Source: Leyella lascolaii (GTDB lineage: Bacteria > Bacteroidota > Bacteroidia > Bacteroidales > Bacteroidaceae). From it: 64,000 nucleotides of DNA. Under the pieces are notes generated by a model. That model had not been told where the DNA came from. It saw nothing but the letters and a program-made list of their open reading frames with translations, and did no database searches. This document shows positions 35,182-43,711 of this stretch, in pieces. The stretch's first letter is position 1. Every line of letters starts with the position of its first letter. Both the position numbers and the translations under genes were made by a program. Location: positions 101,855 to 165,854 of the forward strand of contig NZ_LT556038.1 in the NCBI RefSeq assembly GCF_900079775.1, read 5' to 3'.

Positions 35182-36360
35182 TTAGGGACGCGCCGTATCA
35201 CTTACAGCGGCTGAGCCGCCGGCAGACCGTATTGTGATGAATCCGTCAGAATCTATGCTGCATGAGTTTTTCTGTATTCCAGCTTCGCTGCTTTCTCCGT
35301 CTGAAGAAGTGTATTTCTGCCATATGTCCAGCGCGAAAGGTGTGGGGTGTCCTGTTATCTCAGCCTCCCAACAGTCCCCGATACGCGCCACCGGATATAC
35401 GTCAATGTTGCGTCCGTCCTTTGTGAACACCCCCACTACGCATTCCGCGTAAGGATATCCATAGCGCGGCTCACTGCAGTCTTTCAGCATAAGGAGGATG
35501 TATCTGTCAGCTGTCTCTATTTTGCGTCCTGCTGTCCACAGTGTGCGCATGGGCGCGCAGTCGCAGTCGGGCGCAGGGTTTATGAACGCGCGTACATATG
35601 CATGGTCTATCTCTTTGCCCTCCTCCCCTTCATGCAAGAACGAACTGAGTGTTATCCTGTCGCCCTTTATTGGCGTGAACAGTGCCAGCAGTGTGGCAAA
35701 ATTCTCCTTTGTCGCAGTCATGGTGCTTGCCATAACGGTCTCACTGCGCGGCGCGCCGAGCAAGGTGCGCGCTATGAGTCCGTCCCTGCCAATGGTGTAG
35801 CGCGTTGTCGTGACGGTGAACGTGAGGTCTGTCTCCTCCTCTATCATCGAAGGCACAGGCAGGTCACGACGCGTCACAGTCATTATGATACCGTCCGCAT
35901 CATCCACCACACCTTTCAGTTCCGTGCTCCAGGCGCGTCCGGAGCGTCCTACAATCCGGCTGTCTATAAGGTTTCCGACGGCGTTGTATGTTGCCACAAC
36001 ATGGTCGTAGCGAGAGAGTGCGTTGTTGTGGGAGTCGTCGCACAGCCTGTTCATGAATGCCACCGTGATGCTGTCGCCGAGCCTGACTGTGCTGCCCTTG
36101 TACCAGAAGATGTCATCCATCTCCCTGCAGTCGCACGGCAGCAGGGAGGGAACGAACGGAGAATCGCTGCTGATGGAAAGCGCGTCAGCCGTTCCGTGGA
36201 TGTCAGTGTTGAATATCCCGACGTCGAAAGTCTTATCCTTATACACTATGAAATGCTTCCCGAACTCCTCGAACCGCGCGCTCCTTTCTGTCTGCGCGCA
36301 GGCTGCAAGCGGAAATATTGCAGCACAGACTGCCACCAATGCATTTATAATAACTCTCAT
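35182..36360 (-). CDS. Exported protein of unknown function
   Basis: Start taken at ATG 36360 (MRVIINALVAVCAAIFPLAA, cleaved after ACAQ), 392 residues; the longer frame upstream lacks a signal peptide. The mature part is beta-rich (ARFEEFGKHFIVYKDKTFDV, GDSITVAFMNRLCDDS, YPVARIGDCWEAEITGHPTP). No family recognised. Single gene on the minus strand between the repeat-rich stretch and the divergent cupin operon. Confidence 0.6.
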   Translation of the reverse strand: MRVIINALVAVCAAIFPLAACAQTERSARFEEFGKHFIVYKDKTFDVGIFNTDIHGTADALSISSDSPFVPSLLPCDCREMDDIFWYKGSTVRLGDSITVAFMNRLCDDSHNNALSRYDHVVATYNAVGNLIDSRIVGRSGRAWSTELKGVVDDADGIIMTVTRRDLPVPSMIEEETDLTFTVTTTRYTIGRDGLIARTLLGAPRSETVMASTMTATKENFATLLALFTPIKGDRITLSSFLHEGEEGKEIDHAYVRAFINPAPDCDCAPMRTLWTAGRKIETADRYILLMLKDCSEPRYGYPYAECVVGVFTKDGRNIDVYPVARIGDCWEAEITGHPTPFALDIWQKYTSSDGESSEAGIQKNSCSIDSDGFITIRSAGGSAAVSDTARP

Positions 36361-36681
36361 ATACAGTTTGATTTTATATGTTTTTCGTATGCTCAACGCA
36401 GAATGTACCTGTATGTAAACGCTTTCGCACATAAACAATATACAGGCAATCGCATGCATCCTATTTATCATGTATCCACGACATACAACAGGAAGGAAGT
36501 ATGTGAAAAAAAGATTAGCCTCAGCGTCTGTCCCAACGTAAATTCCGGCAGACAGGTCTTTGTTATTTGTCCATAATCTTTGTACTATATCCATATTACA
36601 GGTATTAAACTAATAAGACTATGTAAATATAAGCATTATATTCTGTAATTATGATTAAATACATGTTAAATTACCCAAAAT

Positions 36682-36725
36682 GTAACATATGTTACCGTCA
36701 TAAGGACTTGTAAGGAGTATTTTTG
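36682..36725 (+). promoter_or_regulatory. Palindromic operator and promoter of the cupin-DUF438-ferredoxin operon
   Basis: GTAACATATGTTAC (36682-36695) is a perfect 14-base palindrome centred about 33 bases upstream of TATTTTTG (36718-36725), followed by GC. The ATG of the cupin gene is at 36756. The size and position suit a CRP/FNR-family activator site replacing the -33 box. In Bacteroidales such regulators control nitrosative and redox stress genes, which fits the products downstream; the identity of the regulator is inferred. Confidence 0.55.
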
Positions 36726-36755
36726 CGGCACATACATCATAAAACAAGTAAGTAT

Positions 36756-37115
36756 ATGACAACAATAGAGAAAGCGAACGGACAAGGTCTGAACAAATCG
36801 CAGTATAAAAACAAGGTGTTTACACCGAAAGAGATGATAGACTATTCTGATGGCGGCATCGTGAGTAAGGAACTGATACACACGCAGGCAGGCAGTGTCA
36901 CTCTGTTTTCTTTTGACGAGGGGCAGCAGCTGTCGGAGCACAGCGCACCATTTGATGCGATGGTGACGGTCATTGATGGCGAACCGGAGATTTTCATTGA
37001 TGGCGTGGCACATTATCCCAAGGCAGGTGATGTGCTCATCATGCCTGCCAACCATCCACATGCTGTCAATGCGAAGACACGGTTCAAAATGATGTTGACG
37101 ATGATTGGAGGATAG
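36756..37115 (+). CDS. Small cupin protein
   Basis: Start taken at ATG 36756 (MTTIEKANGQGLNKSQYKNK), 119 residues. Single cupin domain: motif 1 LSEHSAPFDAMVTVIDGEPE and motif 2 AGDVLIMPANHPHAVNA, with His residues placed to bind metal. Family members are short regulatory or metal-binding proteins of unknown reaction. First gene of a three-gene operon, six bases ahead of the DUF438 gene. Confidence 0.8.
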   Translation: MTTIEKANGQGLNKSQYKNKVFTPKEMIDYSDGGIVSKELIHTQAGSVTLFSFDEGQQLSEHSAPFDAMVTVIDGEPEIFIDGVAHYPKAGDVLIMPANHPHAVNAKTRFKMMLTMIGG

Positions 37116-37121
37116 ACGGTT

Positions 37122-38603
37122 ATGGCAAAGTGTATTGATTTTAACAAGACAGTGTATGAGCTGGCAGGTGAGTACCCGGAGTTCACTGAGGTGATGGCAA
37201 GTGTTGGCTTTACGGAGATAACAAGGAAGGTGATGCTCAATTCTGTCGGGAAACTGATGACAGTCCGCCAGGGAGCCAAAATAAAGAAGATTCCGATGGA
37301 GACCGTCATAGCAGCGTTCAGAGAGCGCGGCTTCGAGGTGACGGGCATAGATGAGCCACAGGAGTCATTGCCGCAGACATCGCAGTCAACGCATGCTGCC
37401 CATGGTTCCTGCGACAACCGTACGGAACAGATAAAAGCATACTTGCGCCGTCTGTCGGACGGAGAGTCTCTGGAGGCTGTGCGGGCTGACTTTGTGCGTA
37501 ACTTCAGCGATGTCTCGTCAGAAGAAATAATGCAGGCGGAACAAGGGTTGCTGAAAGACGGTATGCCGCTGAACGAGGTCAAGAAGATGTGCGACGTCCA
37601 TTCAGCACTTTTCCATAACGAGAGTGTGCATGAAGAGGAGCGCAACGTCGCCATGGCTAAGGATAATGCAGACATGGCATTGAAGCTTGCCGCCATCGAG
37701 GGGCATCCCCTTCATACCTTCTACCGTGAGAACGAGCGTTTGAAGACATTGCTTGATGAGGAAGGCGCGCCCAATGATAAGATAAGGAGAGTCCGAGACA
37801 TCAGGATTCACTATGCGAAGAAGGGAGACCTGCTCTACCCGTTGCTGCGTGTGAAATACGACATCAGCGGTCCTTCGCAAGTGATGTGGACAGTGGACGA
37901 CGAGATACGCGACGAACTGTCCAGGCTGTCGCGTGCAACAGAGCAGGATGCCACTTGGACAGAGCGGGCAGAAGCCGTGCTGCGACGTGTCGGGGAGATG
38001 ATTTTCAAGGAGAACAACATACTTTATCCTCTCTGTGCCGCAAACTTCACCACAGAAGAGTGGTATGGCATCTATCGTGACAGCAAACAATATGAGACAT
38101 GTCTTGACATAGAACCGAACACATGGAAGGATGCGGAAGATTGTCTTTCAGACGACATCACAGCATCTGAAACGTATAAAGATGTTGTTAAAACAAGCGA
38201 TGGAGATGAAATATCGCTGGCTGGCGGACATCTCACCATAGCACAGCTTTCCGCCATGCTTGACACAATGCCTATGGAGATAACCTTTGTTGATGCTGAC
38301 AACATTAACCGTTTTTTTAATGACAACGGACATAAAAAGGTCTTCAAACGTCCTCAAATGGCGATTGACCGCGAGGTATTCTCATGTCATCCTCCCAAGA
38401 TAGAGCCTATGGTACGCGCCATAATAGAGGACTTCAGGTCAGGACGTCGCGACAGCGTACCGGTATGGATGGAGAAGGAAGGTCGCACCATGCTAATCAC
38501 TTACATGGCAGTGCGCGACAAACAGAGCCGATATCTCGGCACGATGGAACTGGTGCAAGACATGACCTTCGCAAAAGAACATTTTAATTTTTCAAAACAA
38601 TAA
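37122..38603 (+). CDS. DUF1858-DUF438-hemerythrin-PAS protein
   Basis: 493 residues in four parts: DUF1858-like N-terminus (KTVYELAGEYPEFTEVMASV, about 5-70); DUF438 (IKAYLRRLSDGESLEAVRAD, about 100-170); a hemerythrin-like helical bundle (GHPLHTFYRENERLKTLLDE, IHYAKKGDLLYPLLRVKYD, about 195-330); and a C-terminal PAS domain (MPMEITFVDADNINRFFND, about 375-490). Such proteins are thought to sense oxygen or nitric oxide through a di-iron or heme site and lack an output domain. The cupin and ferredoxin neighbours suggest a redox sensor or repair module. Confidence 0.85.
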   Translation: MAKCIDFNKTVYELAGEYPEFTEVMASVGFTEITRKVMLNSVGKLMTVRQGAKIKKIPMETVIAAFRERGFEVTGIDEPQESLPQTSQSTHAAHGSCDNRTEQIKAYLRRLSDGESLEAVRADFVRNFSDVSSEEIMQAEQGLLKDGMPLNEVKKMCDVHSALFHNESVHEEERNVAMAKDNADMALKLAAIEGHPLHTFYRENERLKTLLDEEGAPNDKIRRVRDIRIHYAKKGDLLYPLLRVKYDISGPSQVMWTVDDEIRDELSRLSRATEQDATWTERAEAVLRRVGEMIFKENNILYPLCAANFTTEEWYGIYRDSKQYETCLDIEPNTWKDAEDCLSDDITASETYKDVVKTSDGDEISLAGGHLTIAQLSAMLDTMPMEITFVDADNINRFFNDNGHKKVFKRPQMAIDREVFSCHPPKIEPMVRAIIEDFRSGRRDSVPVWMEKEGRTMLITYMAVRDKQSRYLGTMELVQDMTFAKEHFNFSKQ

Positions 38604-38621
38604 ACACACAACACTTTAATT

Positions 38622-38804
38622 ATGAAATATATTGTTAATGACGCTTGCATAGGATGTGGTATGTGCGCATCCACATGCCCAGAGGTGTTTTCCATAGACG
38701 GAGATGTGGCTGTAGCCATAGACTCAGAAGTGCCTGACTTGTTGCTTGACTCCGCCGCAGAGGCTCAAGAAGGATGTCCCGTGAGTGCCATTGAGCGAAT
38801 TTGA
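38622..38804 (+). CDS. 4Fe-4S ferredoxin
   Basis: 60 residues. C9, C12, C15 and C19 in ACIGCGMCASTCP, and C52 in EGCPVSAI, fit a single-cluster 4Fe-4S ferredoxin of the Thermotoga type (the fourth ligand is then C52). Eighteen bases after the DUF438 gene, so probably its electron partner. Confidence 0.85.
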   Translation: MKYIVNDACIGCGMCASTCPEVFSIDGDVAVAIDSEVPDLLLDSAAEAQEGCPVSAIERI

Positions 38805-39013
38805 CCATTCGCGTATGGTAAAGCATATTTACAGCCATGCAAGGAAGCGTAAAGCATAACATCAGACAACTTTGAGTTCCTATTGCGGATACACACTTCC
38901 GGATTCTTCTATTATGCTCCTTACGGAGTTTGCAACGGCAACGGGGTGGTGATGCGTATCAATCGAGTATGACAGTTATATGGTTCTGTCATCAGATTAT
39001 AGATTAAGACCGA

Positions 39014-39049
39014 CCAAAGAGGAGGATAAATGCCTCCTCCTTGGTTTTT
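39014..39049 (+). terminator. Terminator downstream of the ferredoxin operon
   Basis: CCAAAGAGGAGG (39014-39025) pairs with CCTCCTCCTTGG (39033-39044) with one G-T pair, then TTTTT. It is 210 bases after the ferredoxin stop; no gene is seen in between (38805-39013). Confidence 0.65.
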
Positions 39050-39170
39050 CTCAAATCGCGTGAACGCGCACAACTGACAGGCTCTTAGGTGGAGAGAGAG
39101 ACAACAGTGTCATATTAAATACAATCCGGTCATTAGAACGTCGATTATACATTTAAGATTGATTGTCAGC

Positions 39171-39295
39171 TCTTCATCCTTCTTCTGCACTGCTGTCGTC
39201 ATCTTGTCTTCTGCTTTTCCCCGGTATATACCGATGCATTTTAGGTAAAGATGAATACAATATGGCTGACAGCAGCACGAAATAAGAATGTAAGT
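39171..39295. repeat. Intergenic palindrome, family A
   Basis: Left arm TCTTCATCCTTCTTCTGCAC then TGCTGTCG. The right arm, reversed, reads CTTACATTCTTATTTCGTGC then TGCTGTCAG. Core CGGTATATACCG. It lies between the ferredoxin terminator and the DUF488 gene and ends 34 bases before that gene's start, so it may shape its transcript. Confidence 0.65.
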
Positions 39296-39328
39296 CCAAT
39301 GACAAATTATGGTTAAATAATTACAGTA

Positions 39329-39691
39329 ATGCATAAACTGAAGATAAAACGTGTATATGAACAGGTGGAAGAATCAGACGGCTTTCGCATACTGATAGAC
39401 CGCATATGGCCTCGGGGCATATCAAAAGACGCTGCATGCTTAGAAGAGTGGGCAAAGGACGTCGCTCCCACTCCTGCTCTCAGAATATGGTTTGCTCATA
39501 AAGAGGAGAACTTTGAGAGTTTCAAAAAGCAATACGATGCGGAATTGTCTGCCAATCCTGCGGCGGCGTGCTTTGCCAGACATTGCAACGAACTGCTGCA
39601 GGAGGCGGACGTCACCTTGCTTTATGGGGCGCGTTCTAAAACATGCAATCATGCAGTCATTCTTAGAGACTGGATTTTAAGTAGAGAATAA
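39329..39691 (+). CDS. DUF488 protein
   Basis: 120 residues, typical length. FRILIDRIWPRGISKDAACL, EWAKDVAPTPALRIWFAHKE, and the C-terminal VTLLYGARSKTCNHAVILRD match DUF488, a small conserved family of unknown function. No operon partner. Confidence 0.85.
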   Translation: MHKLKIKRVYEQVEESDGFRILIDRIWPRGISKDAACLEEWAKDVAPTPALRIWFAHKEENFESFKKQYDAELSANPAAACFARHCNELLQEADVTLLYGARSKTCNHAVILRDWILSRE

Positions 39692-39917
39692 ACAAATGAG
39701 TTTGTCCTCAATGCTGAGGACATCTCACTTTGAGAAAAGGCAAGTATGGCACATTCTATGGATGTGCAAACTTTCCAACATGTAAGTTCATCATAAATCC
39801 GTAATGGCGGTTCTTGTTGTTTCACATAACATCAGAACATAAAACCCAAACCTTTCTTTTGTTAAACCCCAACAGGTAATCAGCCCGTCATAACGTTTTT
39901 TACCTGACTGCATACCT

Positions 39918-40037
39918 CTTCATCCTTCTTCCGCACTGCTGCCGTCAGATTGACTCACTTTTCCCGGTGTAGTCCGCTACATACTTGATAAAAGCAGAAA
40001 ACAATCTGACTGACAGCAGTACGAAATAAGGATGAAG
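39918..40037. repeat. Intergenic palindrome, family A, best-preserved copy
   Basis: The 35-base left arm (CTTCATCCTTCTTCCGCACT...) and the right arm (40002-40037) pair with few mismatches. The loop holds GTGTAGTCCGCTACA. The remaining bases of 39692-40305 contain no supported gene; the 200 bases before 40306 are AT-rich and should hold the promoter of the cassette genes. Confidence 0.75.
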
Positions 40038-40305
40038 CCTGATAACCGATTCAGTTTTAAACCCGAATCGGTCAATCTATATAGAAACCGGTTTCTTCAA
40101 CTGACATTACATAAAGTCTAAAAAACGGAAGACCGTCTTCCTCATTCCGACATTGGCACAGAGAAAGAATCCTCTTTGTTGTACGGTTTTGAGGTTTATC
40201 GGTTCCCTATGTCGGATTCATCGAAAAAAAACATATATTAACCGTTTGACGTATAGAATTATTTCGTATATTCGGGCATTATTCATAACATAATAATTTT
40301 ATACT

Positions 40306-40671
40306 ATGAAAAGATTGGAATTAAGCCTGATTTTTATTAGTAGTATACATCTTTGTTCTGCGCAGGAAATATCATTCGCTCACAACATGTATAGAGGAGG
40401 AGATGTCCTGATAAAGAAGATGGTGTCACCGGTTGACCCAGGCAGCACAGGCAATAAGAAGGTATGGAGTCTGGAGGATGTCACAATAGAACAAAAGAAA
40501 TATAAACAAGCCTTTAAAGATAATCCGGATGACATCCATTCTATAAAATCTACTGAGTCAGGAAACCGCAACTACGACATTAAACGATATCCAAGAAAAG
40601 TTCGGACTCCCTCTTCCTGGGAAAACAATTGGAATACCAACGGGATTCATACCGACTCATACTATATATGA
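40306..40671 (+). CDS. Exported protein, likely the truncated head of a larger gene
   Basis: 121 residues with a signal peptide ending CSAQ, then EISFAHNMYRGGDVLIKKMV and DPGSTGNKKVWSLEDVTI. The R-x-GDVL-x-K...DPG-x-x-G-x-x-x-VW pattern recalls the N-terminus of longer secreted Bacteroidales proteins that continue for hundreds of residues. Here it ends in a low-complexity stretch (SSWENNWNTNGIH). Probably a remnant or a recombination product at the head of the cassette row. Confidence 0.5.
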   Translation: MKRLELSLIFISSIHLCSAQEISFAHNMYRGGDVLIKKMVSPVDPGSTGNKKVWSLEDVTIEQKKYKQAFKDNPDDIHSIKSTESGNRNYDIKRYPRKVRTPSSWENNWNTNGIHTDSYYI

Positions 40672-40698
40672 ATTTTTAAAACACAAATTACCTGAGCC

Positions 40699-41280
40699 AT
40701 GAGACGTTTATTAATAAAAAGGATGATAGTGGTAGTATCAATATTTACGCTTCTTTATACATGCAAATATGATGAAATGACACATATGAGTGATTATGAA
40801 GTTGAATGGGTGACAAACAGACATGAAGGGGAAATAATGTATTTAAAATCTCAGGATGGCGTTGTTGACACTGTAACTATATTGGAAGTTTATGTTGACA
40901 ATTTGTTGGATCCTATCAACTGGGGGTACTTCAATACAAGCAGTAGAGTCTATATAGCTTCAGCAGGTGTGCGATATTCTATCAATCATGAAAGAGGAGG
41001 TATCTTGCAAATATACAAAAGAAGCAATAGCAGACCTATTTGTTTCTCTTCTGTATTAGACGTGGACGAGTGGTTGTATAACATACCGTTGAATACAACG
41101 AGTTTACGAATAAGTGGTATTACAATGAACGACATTATGTTTTTTGATATCAGTAAATCAGAAGCCGTCAATCGAAAAGATTCTAATGTCATTATAAGCT
41201 ATTCATGGAGCAAGAAGTATGGACTTGTACAATACACGCTGAAAGACGGGACGGTTTTTTCAAGGGCTTTAGAAAAATGA
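40699..41280 (+). CDS. Lipoprotein of unknown function (cassette row)
   Basis: 193 residues, with start at 40699 or at the ATG eight codons later. A hydrophobic signal (IVVVSIFTLLYTC) ends in a lipobox-like LYTC. The mature part is beta-rich (EGEIMYLKSQDGVVDTVTIL). No family recognised. Very AT-rich codon use compared with lon or gdhA. Followed at once by a fragment that duplicates the end of the lipoprotein gene at 43141. Confidence 0.5.
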   Translation: MRRLLIKRMIVVVSIFTLLYTCKYDEMTHMSDYEVEWVTNRHEGEIMYLKSQDGVVDTVTILEVYVDNLLDPINWGYFNTSSRVYIASAGVRYSINHERGGILQIYKRSNSRPICFSSVLDVDEWLYNIPLNTTSLRISGITMNDIMFFDISKSEAVNRKDSNVIISYSWSKKYGLVQYTLKDGTVFSRALEK

Positions 41281-41453
41281 GAATATTCATTAAAGAGAAT
41301 AAAGTTACTCAAGTTTGGTGGAATATGCGCATCCGAATTAGCATAAACGACTCTATAGAATACCTGAAGGTTGTAGACAGTCCGGCAAACCGTAAAAGAA
41401 TAGTGAGAAAGATATACGGTAATTGGTATATTGCAGAGGCACTGCATTTTTAG
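41278..41453 (+). pseudogene. Fragment of a second copy of the 43141 lipoprotein gene
   Basis: In the frame starting at ATG 41278 the peptide reads MRIFIKENKVTQVWWNMRIR and ends YLKVVDSPANRKRIVRKIYG-NWYIAEALHF. The last 45 residues are almost identical to the C-terminus of the protein at 43141-43644. The front of the gene is missing and the frame is merged with the end of the previous gene, so this is a 3' relic. Confidence 0.7.
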
Positions 41454-41520
41454 GAAGTTGCCCGAGAGTGTTCCGCCTGTATATTTGCCAAACTTACAAA
41501 TAAATCTGATTAATTATGAA
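41320..41520 (+). repeat. 200-bp direct repeat, copy 1
   Basis: About 95 percent identical by eye to 43511-43711. It spans the last 45 codons of a gene, its stop, a 60-base spacer with TATATTTGCC (a -7-like box), and the first bases of the next gene (ATGAA). Identity ends exactly at the new start codon. This makes a homologous joint at which whole downstream genes could be exchanged. Confidence 0.85.
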
Positions 41521-42301
41521 AAAGATTGCAATGTATTTCAAGTTCGCCATAATCTATATGCTGGTTATAATCTGTATCGATATTTTTGTTATATGCAAAA
41601 AAAATGTCAGTGATAGGAATGGCAGGGTTTCGATAGTATATCTTATGGATAAAAAAGACATTGCCTCAATGTTTATTGAGAATGTTGAGGCGTTCAGGCT
41701 GGCAATATTACAAATGGAGAGAAACCCTATATCCTCTGTAATCGCGGACACGTCATGGTGGGATCCGGCTCCTTTCTTTTCACCTTATGCAATAATATAT
41801 GATGAAGATAAAAAAAGGTCTGTAGCTTTAGATGTTCCAGTATCTTCAAGACTTAAAGCATATACCGATACCATATTTTATAATAAGGACAGCTTGTTGG
41901 CTGTGGCAATAGTAACATTGGAGATGAGGGGGTATATAGGAGACACTGACAAAAAGAATATTTTACGATATGATGCAAGGGCTCTATTCTGTTGCCGTGG
42001 CTCCGTCAGTGAGAAATTCTCAATATATCCTTTTACTTTCTGGAATGTGATAGGATATAATAATAAAGAACTTGCTACAAAAGATATGATATACTTATGT
42101 ACTCATAAAGTCAAGGGAATGGGTATGTCGGCAGATACAGTATGTGAGGGCGGTCTGTATTTGGGTAATGTGGATGAGCCATCTTTTTTCGATTCAATCA
42201 TCTTCAACAAGAGTTATGACGGACTGTATTTGTTCCAATACTATGTTTATATGGGAGAGGTAGGGTTATATAATTACCACAGTAACATCCGCGCAAAATA
42301 A
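41516..42301 (+). CDS. Membrane-anchored protein of unknown function (cassette row)
   Basis: 261 residues. One N-terminal membrane helix (FAIIYMLVIICIDIFVICKK), then a soluble domain (WWDPAPFFSPYAIIYDEDKK, SVSEKFSIYPFTFWNVIGYN). No family recognised. Starts at the end of direct repeat copy 1; its stop codon touches the next frame (TAATG). Confidence 0.5.
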   Translation: MKKIAMYFKFAIIYMLVIICIDIFVICKKNVSDRNGRVSIVYLMDKKDIASMFIENVEAFRLAILQMERNPISSVIADTSWWDPAPFFSPYAIIYDEDKKRSVALDVPVSSRLKAYTDTIFYNKDSLLAVAIVTLEMRGYIGDTDKKNILRYDARALFCCRGSVSEKFSIYPFTFWNVIGYNNKELATKDMIYLCTHKVKGMGMSADTVCEGGLYLGNVDEPSFFDSIIFNKSYDGLYLFQYYVYMGEVGLYNYHSNIRAK

Positions 42302-42564
42302 TGGTTGTGCCTGCTCTTTGTTTTGCGGTTCTTGTTTCAGAATTAAGATTACAACAGTTGAAACTACAGCTGCATTTCGAGTCTGTATACAGAAACATAG
42401 TGAATAAACCACTGATGTCTATTGAGAGCAGTGCTTTTCTTGCAAAACTTGCTTATACAACATCAGTAGAGAATTTGATGAAAAGATGTCAGACCGAAGA
42501 TTCAAGAATAAATATAATAAAAAATGGTGGGAAAATTATATTAATCAAAATAAATAAGTTATGA
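42301..42564 (+). CDS. Short helical ORF, perhaps part of the preceding unit
   Basis: 87 codons from an ATG that overlaps the preceding stop (TAATG), ending in an overlap with the next gene. Hydrophobic start (VVPALCFAVLVSELRLQQLK), then basic. It could be a small secreted or membrane protein translated by coupling. No family recognised. Confidence 0.4.
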   Translation: MVVPALCFAVLVSELRLQQLKLQLHFESVYRNIVNKPLMSIESSAFLAKLAYTTSVENLMKRCQTEDSRINIIKNGGKIILIKINKL

Positions 42565-42974
42565 AATACAAAATAAATATTCTAATACTATTGTTCATGA
42601 TATGTTCGTGCGACAATCATGACTTTGAACTCCGTTACAAGGAACAGGCTTTATACATTCATAATATGTTGCACATTTCTATTGAACCTTTAAATAACTT
42701 GGATAAAGCTTATTCATATCTTGTTTTTTTGCGTCAATATAAACCGTATGATACTATAGATACCATTCATTTAGAAAAAAGATTATCAAACTCGTTTAGA
42801 GTTGTTGAGACATCATCTGATGATTGTACAAGAGTGTATAGAAGTAACGTACACTATATAAGAGTGTATCCCAACACCAGATATAAAATAGAACATCTCG
42901 GGATGGGGGCAAGAGTAAGAATTATAAAATATTTCCAATCAGACTCTTCCGGTAAATTACATTCCGTAGAATGA
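42561..42974 (+). CDS. Lipoprotein of unknown function (cassette row)
   Basis: 137 residues. The signal MKYKINILILLFMICSC ends in a lipobox (Cys16 or 17), then DNHDFELRYKEQALYIHNML. No family recognised. It overlaps the preceding frame by four bases. A decayed family A core (GTGTAGCCCGCTGCA) lies 45 bases after its stop, before the next lipoprotein gene. Confidence 0.5.
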   Translation: MKYKINILILLFMICSCDNHDFELRYKEQALYIHNMLHISIEPLNNLDKAYSYLVFLRQYKPYDTIDTIHLEKRLSNSFRVVETSSDDCTRVYRSNVHYIRVYPNTRYKIEHLGMGARVRIIKYFQSDSSGKLHSVE

Positions 42975-43140
42975 TACGGACATGCAGATAGAGGATGGTT
43001 TTCCAAATTCTTCATAGTTAGTGTAGCCCGCTGCATTTCCTTTATGGATTATGAAAAGCATCCCCTGAGTAACACACAATCTTACGTAAACTGATTCCGG
43101 GTATCTTATTACCGAAGTATAAATTTTAAAAATAGACATT

Positions 43141-43644
43141 ATGAAAAAAACTGTTGCTCAATGTTTCGTGTTAACACTTTTGTTATTCACTTCTTGTATA
43201 AGAATAAGTGATGAAGGAATTCTTAAAAATATAGACAAGATATGGAATCCAAAGCTTGTTGATATTTTTGTGGCATATAGAGGTACAAACGGGATTGATG
43301 GCACTGATACATATATAATAGGAAAAGCACGTGGAGATGTTCCTCATTATTTTGTCGATTATTCTTATTTCACCGGACAAGTTGATGTTATTGAGAATGA
43401 ACAGATAAAAAAAACGGGGGCTGGTGACTTTTTTTCCAAACAGGAAATTGCTGATATAATTAAATTCTTTAAAAAAGCAAGAGTTTTTTTATTGTCAATA
43501 GACAGTTTGGGGAATATGCGCATCCGGATTAACAAAAACGACTGTATAGAATACCTGAAGGTTGTAGACAGTCCAGCAAACCATAAAAGAATAGTGAAAA
43601 AGATGTACGGTAATTGGTATATTGCAGAGGCAATGCATTTTTAG
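43141..43644 (+). CDS. Lipoprotein, intact copy with the repeated C-terminus
   Basis: 167 residues. Signal ending LLLFTSC (Cys19), mature part IRISDEGILKNIDKIWNPKL, then the shared C-terminus (SLGNMRIRINKNDCIEYLKV ... YGNWYIAEAMHF). No known family. The 3' end and following spacer form direct repeat copy 2. The relic at 41278 shows that the same gene once lay farther upstream. Confidence 0.55.
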   Translation: MKKTVAQCFVLTLLLFTSCIRISDEGILKNIDKIWNPKLVDIFVAYRGTNGIDGTDTYIIGKARGDVPHYFVDYSYFTGQVDVIENEQIKKTGAGDFFSKQEIADIIKFFKKARVFLLSIDSLGNMRIRINKNDCIEYLKVVDSPANHKRIVKKMYGNWYIAEAMHF

Positions 43645-43711
43645 GAAGTTGCCCGGGAGTGTTCCGCCTGTATATTTGCCAAACTTACAAATAAATCTGA
43701 TTAGTTATGAA
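43511..43711 (+). repeat. 200-bp direct repeat, copy 2
   Basis: Partner of 41320-41520. Ends in the first bases of the ankyrin gene (ATGAAA at 43707). The two copies are 2,191 bases apart in direct orientation, so recombination between them would remove the two or three genes in between. Confidence 0.85.

Noticed and set aside
35347-36576. Long open frame of 409 codons on the plus strand
   Set aside because: It lies antisense to the exported protein at 35182-36360, shows no domain, signal peptide or Bacteroidetes-like composition (many His, Cys and Arg), and arises from the codon bias of the real gene.
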